Part shown: one piece after another, positions 58,701-64,000 of the stretch
Layout of the letters: each line of letters starts with the position of its first letter
Position numbering within the stretch: position 1 is the stretch's first letter
Source of the DNA: Massilia aquatica
Lineage (GTDB): Bacteria; Pseudomonadota; Gammaproteobacteria; Burkholderiales; Burkholderiaceae_D
DNA length: 64,000 nt
Direction: 5' to 3'
Assembly: GCF_011682045.1 (NCBI RefSeq)
Contig: NZ_VVIW01000031.1
Coordinates: forward strand, 1-64,000
The notes under the pieces: generated by a model
The model's input: the letters and a program-made list of their open reading frames with translations, nothing else
What the model was told of the DNA's origin: nothing
Database searches by the model: none
Program-made: the position numbers and the translations under genes

Positions 58701-60480
58701 TGGTGTATGGCGCAATGCTGACGGTCGGGCGCGGGCCGCCGGAAACCGGTCCGATCATGCCACCCGGCATATCGACCCGGTCGGCCACGATGGCGATATC
58801 GCCACCGCCCTGCAAGGCGCCATTCGGCGCCAGCTGGAACAGGTCGGTCGCACTGAACGTCATCGATCCGCTGCCGCTGTTGACGATGGCGCTGCCGCCA
58901 GTGCCGATTTTCACATCCTTGCCGCCGAGGGTCAGGCTGCCGCCGCCGGTACTGAGCGCCGCGTCGACCAGCACACTGCCGCTGCCGCTGGCATACGGCG
59001 CCACGTTCGCGTTGAGCAAGAGCGCCCCGCCCGAGGTGGCGACCGGGGCAGTAACGGTGATGTTGTTTCCCGCTTCGATCGACAGGCTGCCCGAGGTGCC
59101 GCCCGGACGCGTGAGCGCGCCATTGACCAGCACATCGTGGCGCGCCTGGATGACGATATTGGCGGCGCTCCCCGCACCGTCGAGCTTGGACGAGTCGATG
59201 AAGGTCATGGTATCGGCCGGCGTATCGGTGAACTGGTCGACCGTGTCCAGCAGGTCGGTGCTGCCGTTGGCGCCGATGGTCACGTCGTACGGGTCGAGCA
59301 GCCAGGTGCCGCGCTGGCCGGCGTCCACCCGCAAGCCGTTCACATCCAGGTAATGGCCGGAGGTTTCCACCATGGCGCCCTGGCCGCCGCTTGCCGAAAT
59401 GGTGCCGTAGGCGCGCGTGGCGCCATCCGACCACAGCACCACGGTGCCGCCCGCGCCGCCGCCGCTGTCGGCGCGGATCGACGCCGCCTTGCCCATCACG
59501 GTCTGGCGCGCATTGCGCACCAGCGCATTGTTGCCCTGGTAGCCGCCGCCGACCAGCACCGTGCCGCCGGCGGTCGCGCCGCTGGCGTCGATGCGGGCGT
59601 CGCCGGTAAGGCCGACCCGCTCGCCCTGCACGCTGATCGCGCCGCCCTCCCCGGCGCCGGTGACGCTGCTCACGCTGCCGCCTTCGAGCAGCGCATCGGC
59701 GCTGGCCCTGAACACGATCTTGCCGTTGGCGCCGACCTGGGCGCTGTTGGCGCTGACCAGCCCGCGCTGCCTGACCAGCGCGCCGTAAATGCCGATCTTG
59801 CCGCCCTGGGCAATCAGCTGCCCCAGGTTCAGCGCGGCGTCGGCCGGGCTCGAGACCACCACATGCAGGTCGGGATTGCCCGAATCGACCAGTTGCACGC
59901 TATGCCCGGCCGCCAGCACCACGGCGCCCTGCGGCGAGGTGATGATGCCGCTGTTTTCCACGTTCGGCGCGATCAGGAACACGGTGCCGCCCGATGGCGT
60001 GGTGATCGCACCCTGGTTGACGATGCCGGCGGCCGTGGCCGGACCGTTGAAATTGAGCCTGCCGGACAGGAAGTCGGCATTCGTCAGATTCAGGGTCGAG
60101 GCGCTCAATCCATGGACATCGATGCGCGCGTCGCGTCCGAACAGGATGCCGTTCGGATTGATCAGGAATACCTGCCCGTTCGATTGCAGCGCGCCCAGGA
60201 TGCGGCTTGGATCTTGCCCGGTGATGCGGTTCAGCACCGCGCTGCGCGCATCCTGCTGGATGAAGCGGGTGATGTCGCCCGCCGCCACCGAAAAGCTCTG
60301 CCAGTTGATGATGGTGTTCGGCGTGTTGGTGATCGAAAAGACGTGTCCCTGCTGGACAAAGGTGGCCTGCCCGGCCACCACCTGCGGCGCCCCCGGCGCG
60401 GCGACGGCGCCGCCGAAGGCCAGCAGCAAGGGCAGGCAAAGACGCTTCAGCAAGCGCGGGCGGAAATTCTGGGTGTTCAT
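55759..60480 (-). CDS. two-partner-secretion exoprotein (TpsA) with cysteine repeats
   Basis: About 1573 residues. A signal peptide (cleavage near G-A-V-A-A) precedes a filamentous-hemagglutinin TPS domain (about 30-150): V-V-A-G-Q-A-T-F, N-T-I-I-N-W-Q-S-F, I-L-G-A-L-Q-S-N-G-Q-V-F-L-I-N-P-N-G-I-L-F-G. A beta-helical region runs to about 1000. Residues about 1020-1505 consist of about 24 repeats of 19 residues (G-C-x-x-V-L-P-x-L-x-x-C), two Cys each. The end is R-K-K-T-Y-C-N. Secretion by the upstream TpsB barrel is expected. AAAGG supports ATG 60480 over GTG 60489. It may act as surface adhesin; no toxin domain is seen. Confidence 0.88.
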   Translation of the reverse strand: MNTQNFRPRLLKRLCLPLLLAFGGAVAAPGAPQVVAGQATFVQQGHVFSITNTPNTIINWQSFSVAAGDITRFIQQDARSAVLNRITGQDPSRILGALQSNGQVFLINPNGILFGRDARIDVHGLSASTLNLTNADFLSGRLNFNGPATAAGIVNQGAITTPSGGTVFLIAPNVENSGIITSPQGAVVLAAGHSVQLVDSGNPDLHVVVSSPADAALNLGQLIAQGGKIGIYGALVRQRGLVSANSAQVGANGKIVFRASADALLEGGSVSSVTGAGEGGAISVQGERVGLTGDARIDASGATAGGTVLVGGGYQGNNALVRNARQTVMGKAASIRADSGGGAGGTVVLWSDGATRAYGTISASGGQGAMVETSGHYLDVNGLRVDAGQRGTWLLDPYDVTIGANGSTDLLDTVDQFTDTPADTMTFIDSSKLDGAGSAANIVIQARHDVLVNGALTRPGGTSGSLSIEAGNNITVTAPVATSGGALLLNANVAPYASGSGSVLVDAALSTGGGSLTLGGKDVKIGTGGSAIVNSGSGSMTFSATDLFQLAPNGALQGGGDIAIVADRVDMPGGMIGPVSGGPRPTVSIAPYTSNRDIVIAGGTPSSALLQLSPFHLNPIRSQELTIGGFGHSGKILVAAALGGQATQAETTVLRLRSGGNIEVNAPITLQPDNGGTLALERFGAVGLINTGSNGSLSADRVLLLSDNINIGATITGTGSAGGEVVLSPGNPQTLVHIGNNALDATGRLGLNTSELNRIYANRLTIGGELAQTGAVDVNGALDLTSNLTAASTLTIDAGNGMITLLDPLTTPGALRLVGWSVGNSSAAPAKAAAIKLRTRQQAGSASTPFSTQTAYLTAINETESGGGPINISNSGTLDLGSVLQSGGANTGAITVANQGGMTLLQYEPGSSTPVSVSSLGGAIKLSTQSPLTINGSVASNGGAIGLEAGNGGVLTIGPSGSVASGAGNIALVAGSIVNNGSVAASSGNISVSAASLSGSGTLASASGTVSGVPSTVPTIDACIATPTLAGCASVLANAVSACSANPTLSFCASVLPSLGACTANPGLPGCAVVLPSLSQCVAAPSTAGCAVVLPTLASCTAAPATAGCSAVLPSLAQCTSLPASAGCSAVLPTLAQCTSAPGTPGCSVVLPGLAQCTSNPASAGCSAVLPTLAQCASAPGTPGCSAVLPTLAQCSANPAQAGCSAVLPSLASCIAAPSTSGCSAVLPTLNACLATPSRAGCAVVLPSLAVCVSNPGQAGCAVVLPSLAACSASPGVPGCAVVLPGVAQCVAAPTQAGCAVVLPTLAQCISSASLPGCAVVLPSVARCLANPATPGCAAVLPSLGQCLANPGASGCAVVLPSLAQCAANAAVPGCAVVLPSVNQCVGNASLPGCGAVLPSLQGCIANPAAAGCSVVLPTLGQCTAAPGLAGCGVVLPALAQCLATPSAAGCAVVLPGLGQCVATPALAGCAAVLPTVSECVASPTLQGCSVVLPPVSACAADPGAPGCTVVAPPQQASAALLKEVIVNTVNAVNSVTPANEETAGIKDDGANTVATRTVQGDASELRKKTYCN
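55950..57420 (-). repeat. about 24 tandem 57-bp repeats in tpsA
   Basis: Each 57-bp unit encodes 19 residues: G-C, two small residues, V-L-P, then L-x-x-C and a Pro-containing turn of seven. Cysteine spacing is alternately 9 and 8 residues. Units are divergent at DNA level but constant in length. The repeats generate long open frames on the other strand and frames, which are not genes. Confidence 0.9.
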
Positions 60481-60491
60481 TCGGTTCACCT

Positions 60492-62075
60492 TTAGTAAGC
60501 CAGGCCCACACGCACATGGACTTTGTTCTTGCCGGCCACGGCGGCGTCGCGCCGCAGCACATGGCCGTAATCGATCTGCACGTCGAGCGACTTGCCCATC
60601 GAAAAGCGCCAGCCCGCGCCAGCGCTCGACAAGGTGGCGCGCGCCGCTTCACCGGGCAATACCGCGCGGCGCCGCCCGTGGGCCGCGTCGACGAAGGCCA
60701 GCACGCGGCACTGCCAGTGCTGGCGCGCCGCGCACCAGTTGGGACTGTACAGCTCCAGGTTGGCCAGCACGCCTGAATCGGTGGAGACGGCGCGCTCGTC
60801 GACCCCGCGCACCGAGGACGCGCCACCGGCACCGAACTGCTCGCCCGGCACCAGGGCGTCGCCGCTCGCCTGGCCGCTCACCGCGGCGCGCCCTTGCCAG
60901 TCGCCGCCGAAGGCGCGCTGCCAGCCGGCCGCGAAGCGCGCGATGCTGTAGCCGGCCGTGGCGCCGGAGCGGGCACGCGCAAAGTCGGCGCTGCCGCCCC
61001 GGCTGCCGCCTGGCACGTTGCGCACCACGCCGAGCGAGAAGCTCGCTTGTCCGCCGGCCAGCGCCATGCTGGCCAGATAGGTTGCGCTGAGCGGATGGAC
61101 AGTGACCTCGTTGCCGACATCCTGGCCGGCCAGCAGCACGCTGTTCTTGTAGGCCTTGTGGTCGACGCCGAACACCAGGCGCGGATCGAGCCCGCCGCGC
61201 CGCGCCAGCGTGCGGTTGTAGCGCAGCCCGGCCACCGTGCCCTTGCCGCTCACGGCCAGGTTGAAGATGCCGGCCGTGACGGCGCCCGAATCGATGTCCG
61301 AATAGCTGGCGTACAGGTCGAGCGAGTCGCCCAGCTGGTACAGCGGAATGTGATATCCGGCGCCGTACACGCTGACCTTGCCGGGTTCCTCGACCGTGGT
61401 GGTGTACTGCAGGCTGCCGACATGGTCCCGCCCCCACAGGTTGGCGTGCTGCAGCACCACGCCGGCGTGGGTGTTGCCGGTCGGCCCGGTGCCGCTGTTG
61501 TCGAGGTTGAGCGCGACGGTCCAGGGTTTGCTGTCGCTCACCAGCAGGCGCGCATCGAGTTCATCGTCGGCGCTGCCGGTTTGCAGGTTCAGGCTGATTT
61601 TGCGCGCCGGGTTCTGGTTGGCCATGCGCAGATTGGCCGAAACCCGGTCCAGGTCGGGGGTGGCGCCCGCTTGCAGGGCCGGCACGGCGCGCCGCACATT
61701 GGTGTCGTCGACCACGGTGTTGCCGGACACCAGAATGCGGCCGATGCGGGTTTGCACCACGTCCAGGCGCACCACGCCGCGATTGAGTTCCTGCTCGGGC
61801 AACTGGACCGTGACGACCTGGTAGCCGCGCTGGTGGTACAGCGCTTCGAGCGCTTCGAGCGCGCGCTGCACGTCGCCAAAATCGCGCCCGCCGCCGGTAT
61901 GGGCGCGCAGCGCGGCGTCGATCTCGCCCGCGCCGAGCAGGGTATTGCCGGCCACCTCGTAGCGCAGGATGTCGAAGCGGATCGGGTCCGGTACGGGCGG
62001 CTCGATCCCCCAGGCGGCCCCGACCGCAGCCGCCAACGCGGCGCCGCAGGCAAGGCGGGCAAATGGTCTAGTCAT
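60492..62075 (-). CDS. TpsB/ShlB-type outer-membrane secretion protein
   Basis: A 527-residue outer-membrane transporter of the FhaC/ShlB/HecB family. The signal peptide ends A-A-W-G. POTRA domains follow: F-D-I-L-R-Y-E-V-A-G-N-T-L-L and G-R-I-L-V-S-G-N-T-V-V-D-D-T-N-V-R-R. The 16-strand barrel carries the conserved V-R-G-V-D-E-R motif near 420 and ends V-H-V-R-V-G-L-A-Y. It secretes the TpsA protein encoded 11 bp downstream. GGAG lies 7 nt before the ATG. First gene of a three-gene operon. Confidence 0.92.
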   Translation of the reverse strand: MTRPFARLACGAALAAAVGAAWGIEPPVPDPIRFDILRYEVAGNTLLGAGEIDAALRAHTGGGRDFGDVQRALEALEALYHQRGYQVVTVQLPEQELNRGVVRLDVVQTRIGRILVSGNTVVDDTNVRRAVPALQAGATPDLDRVSANLRMANQNPARKISLNLQTGSADDELDARLLVSDSKPWTVALNLDNSGTGPTGNTHAGVVLQHANLWGRDHVGSLQYTTTVEEPGKVSVYGAGYHIPLYQLGDSLDLYASYSDIDSGAVTAGIFNLAVSGKGTVAGLRYNRTLARRGGLDPRLVFGVDHKAYKNSVLLAGQDVGNEVTVHPLSATYLASMALAGGQASFSLGVVRNVPGGSRGGSADFARARSGATAGYSIARFAAGWQRAFGGDWQGRAAVSGQASGDALVPGEQFGAGGASSVRGVDERAVSTDSGVLANLELYSPNWCAARQHWQCRVLAFVDAAHGRRRAVLPGEAARATLSSAGAGWRFSMGKSLDVQIDYGHVLRRDAAVAGKNKVHVRVGLAY

Positions 62076-62381
62076 CGATCAGCTCCACGGTAGGTGCTTG
62101 TCATGGCGTACACAGTTTCACCGAGTGTAATCGGGCGCCGTCGCGCGGGTGATGAATTCCAATCGTGCCGGACAGAATTTTGCAAAGCGTTGTTTGGCGG
62201 AGTCAGCGCGCGCCACGATTGTGGCCATGAGGAAATTGCTGGGCGCCGGGCCGGCCATCAAAACGTGCAGCCATGCTCAAGCAAAAGGGCTATGATCGAG
62301 CGTAGTACAGCGTGCGCGACGCGCTCCGGCGGGCGCCGCCCCGGCATCGCATAGAACTGAACCAGCCGAAAGCGAACATTC
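62076..62381. other. divergent intergenic region, about 305 bp
   Basis: It lies between tpsB (minus) and the GspE-like gene (plus). No coding frame, repeat or clear promoter could be supported. Confidence 0.4.
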
Positions 62382-64000
62382 ATGAATCCAGCGGCAAGCG
62401 GCAAGCACGAAAGCGGGCACCAGGACACGGGCGCACGCCTGGACTTTTCCAAAAAACTACAAGCGGTGACAAACAAGATCCACGCCACCGCCAATCTCGA
62501 TGAAATCATGCTCGACCTGGGGATGGAATTTTGCGACCTGTTCGACTGCGACCGCTTCACCCTGTACGCGGTCAATCCCGAGAATGACCATATCGTCTCC
62601 AAGGTCAAGACCGGCCTGACCACCTTCCGCGAACTGCGGCTGTCGATTTCGCCGAGCAGCATCGCCGGCTTCGTGGCGATGAGCCGCAAGACGCTCAATA
62701 TCGCCGACGCTTACGACGAAGAAGAACTGCGACGCCTGGCGCCCGGCCTGCACTTCCAGCGCGGCGTGGACCAGCGCACCGGCTACCGCACGCACCAGAT
62801 GCTGGTGGCGCCGCTGCTGTCGGTGCAGTCGAACGACCTGCTCGGCGTGATCCAGTTCATCAACAACCGTCAGGGTGTGGCGTTTTCCGCCATCGCCGAG
62901 GAAGGCGTGCGCGACCTGTGCGAGACTTTGTCGGTGGCATTCAGCCAGCGCCTGAAGCCACCGCAAACGGTGCGTACCAAATACGCCGGCCTGGTGCACG
63001 ACGCGGTGCTGGCAGCGCCCGAACTGGAACTGGCCACGCGCTCGGCGCGCAAGAAGAATCTCGATATCGAAGACGTGCTGCTGCACGAATTCCAGGTGCG
63101 GGCGGCGGCCATCGGGGCTTCGCTGGCGAAGTTCTTCGCCACGCCCTACGAGCCGTACAAGGCGGAGCGCGTCAAGCCAGGCGAACTGCTCAAGAACCTC
63201 AAGGCCCAGTACGTGGAAGAAAACCAGTGGCTGCCGCTGGAAGACAGCGCCGACGGCCTGGTGGTAATGGCGCTCGACCCGGAACGGATCCACGCCAGCC
63301 GCGTCGTCAATCAGATTTTTCCCAAGGCGAAGGTGGTGTACCGGGTCACGACGCGGGAGGAATTCCGCCGTACCGCCGAGCAGTTCTTCGGCGCCGCCGG
63401 CGACGCCGGCGCCGGCTCGGTGGGCGAACTGCTCTCAGGCATGGAACACGACGAGGACGAGGGGGAAGGCAGCTACGAGGTCCCGGCCGCTGTCGAAAAC
63501 GAACTGGTCAAGCTGCTCAACAAGATCATCATGGACGCCTATCGCCAGGGCGTCTCCGACATCCATATCGAGCCGCTGCCGGGCAAGGGCAAGACCGCCA
63601 TCCGCTTTCGCAAGGACGGCACGCTGGTACCCTACATCGACATTCCGGCCAGTTACCGCAATGCCCTGGTGGCGCGCGTGAAAATCATGTGCGACCTCGA
63701 CATTTCAGAGCGCCGCAAGCCGCAGGATGGCAAGATCAAGTTCAAGAAGTACGGCCCGCTCGACATCGAGCTGCGCGTGGCCACCATTCCCTCCTCCGGC
63801 GGGGTGGAGGACATCGTGATGCGGATCCTGGCGGCGGGCGAACCGATCCCGCTCGACAAACTGGGCGTGCTGCCGTTCAACCTGGAGCGCCTGCGCACGG
63901 CCATCGAAAAGCCGTACGGCCTGTTTTTTGTGTGCGGGCCGACCGGTTCCGGCAAAACCACGACCCTGCACTCGGTACTCAGCCACCTCAATACCCCGGA
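62382..64000 (+). CDS. GAF-domain GspE/PilB-type secretion ATPase (3' truncated by window)
   Basis: 540 residues are visible; the frame runs off the window. A GAF domain (about 28-170; I-M-L-D-L-G-M-E-F-C-D-L-F-D-C-D-R-F) is followed by a type II secretion/pilus ATPase N-terminal domain (about 205-330; I-E-D-V-L-L-H-E-F and Q-W-L-P-L-E-D-S-A-D-G-L-V-V-M). The catalytic core starts near 365 with V-S-D-I-H-I-E-P, R-K-D-G-T and Walker A G-P-T-G-S-G-K-T-T at 519-527. Such ATPases power pilus or pseudopilus assembly. An added N-terminal GAF suggests ligand or nucleotide control. No other secretion genes are visible. Confidence 0.88.
   Translation, partial: MNPAASGKHESGHQDTGARLDFSKKLQAVTNKIHATANLDEIMLDLGMEFCDLFDCDRFTLYAVNPENDHIVSKVKTGLTTFRELRLSISPSSIAGFVAMSRKTLNIADAYDEEELRRLAPGLHFQRGVDQRTGYRTHQMLVAPLLSVQSNDLLGVIQFINNRQGVAFSAIAEEGVRDLCETLSVAFSQRLKPPQTVRTKYAGLVHDAVLAAPELELATRSARKKNLDIEDVLLHEFQVRAAAIGASLAKFFATPYEPYKAERVKPGELLKNLKAQYVEENQWLPLEDSADGLVVMALDPERIHASRVVNQIFPKAKVVYRVTTREEFRRTAEQFFGAAGDAGAGSVGELLSGMEHDEDEGEGSYEVPAAVENELVKLLNKIIMDAYRQGVSDIHIEPLPGKGKTAIRFRKDGTLVPYIDIPASYRNALVARVKIMCDLDISERRKPQDGKIKFKKYGPLDIELRVATIPSSGGVEDIVMRILAAGEPIPLDKLGVLPFNLERLRTAIEKPYGLFFVCGPTGSGKTTTLHSVLSHLNTP

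Noticed and set aside
55579-60495. Long plus-strand open frames (hundreds of residues) opposite tpsA
   Set aside because: They are generated by the 57-bp repeats and high GC. They lack ribosome sites and sensible composition, while the minus strand encodes a signal peptide, TPS domain and regular repeats.

Overview
The window looks like chromosomal DNA of a high-GC betaproteobacterium. The gene set fits the Oxalobacteraceae (Massilia, Duganella or Janthinobacterium type): many TonB-dependent receptors, hybrid histidine kinases, a bacteriophytochrome, an orphan VgrG/Rhs module, and a two-partner-secretion exoprotein with 19-residue cysteine repeats. The taxon is inferred from gene content and base composition; there is no rRNA or other marker. 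No tRNA, rRNA, CRISPR array, IS transposase or integrase was seen.

Layout. 0.1-2.3 kb: a periplasmic metallo-beta-lactamase-fold hydrolase divergent from a LysR regulator. 2.3-11.5 kb: four tandem paralogues of a large WG-repeat protein. Two are intact, one has an out-of-frame internal deletion and one is reduced to fragments. 11.5-15.0 kb (minus strand): a small lipoprotein, gluconokinase behind a GntR-like operator, a tandem repeat carrying two DnaA boxes, a hypothetical protein, and an operon of two YbjQ-type proteins plus an M48 peptidase. 15.5-23.8 kb: a TonB receptor with a beta-propeller lactonase-like protein, then a Fur-box-flanked iron locus (PepSY membrane protein divergent from a siderophore receptor). 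24.7-31.4 kb: a sensor kinase, an RsbQ-like hydrolase coupled to a PAS hybrid kinase, and an operon with an orphan TAXI binding protein behind a possible attenuator. 31.8-39.7 kb: VgrG, Eag-type chaperone, PAAR-Rhs effector with an AT-rich toxin tip, two immunity candidates and a relic of an older rhs gene. 39.7-49.6 kb: a TonB receptor, a membrane protein, a TPR-GGDEF protein, a SMI1/KNR4-like protein, a second M48 peptidase and a bacteriophytochrome kinase. 50.1-54.7 kb: the most unusual region. It holds a VioB-like protein split into two genes, facing a minus-strand pair made of a small protein with three Tyr-Val-Trp motifs and an HExxH enzyme of the peptide-hydroxylase type. This looks like a ribosomal-peptide (RiPP) locus. 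55.0-62.1 kb: a two-partner-secretion operon (TpsB, TpsA, FecR-domain protein). 62.4 kb to the edge: a GAF-containing GspE/PilB-type ATPase, cut by the window end.

The genes fall into separate modules: iron uptake (Fur), contact competition (T6SS cargo), surface exoprotein secretion, light and small-molecule sensing, and a candidate peptide-modification pathway at 50-54.7 kb, which is the best candidate for an undescribed system. Protein calls rest on reading motifs in the translated sequence. No database search was run, and residue positions are approximate unless a motif is named.
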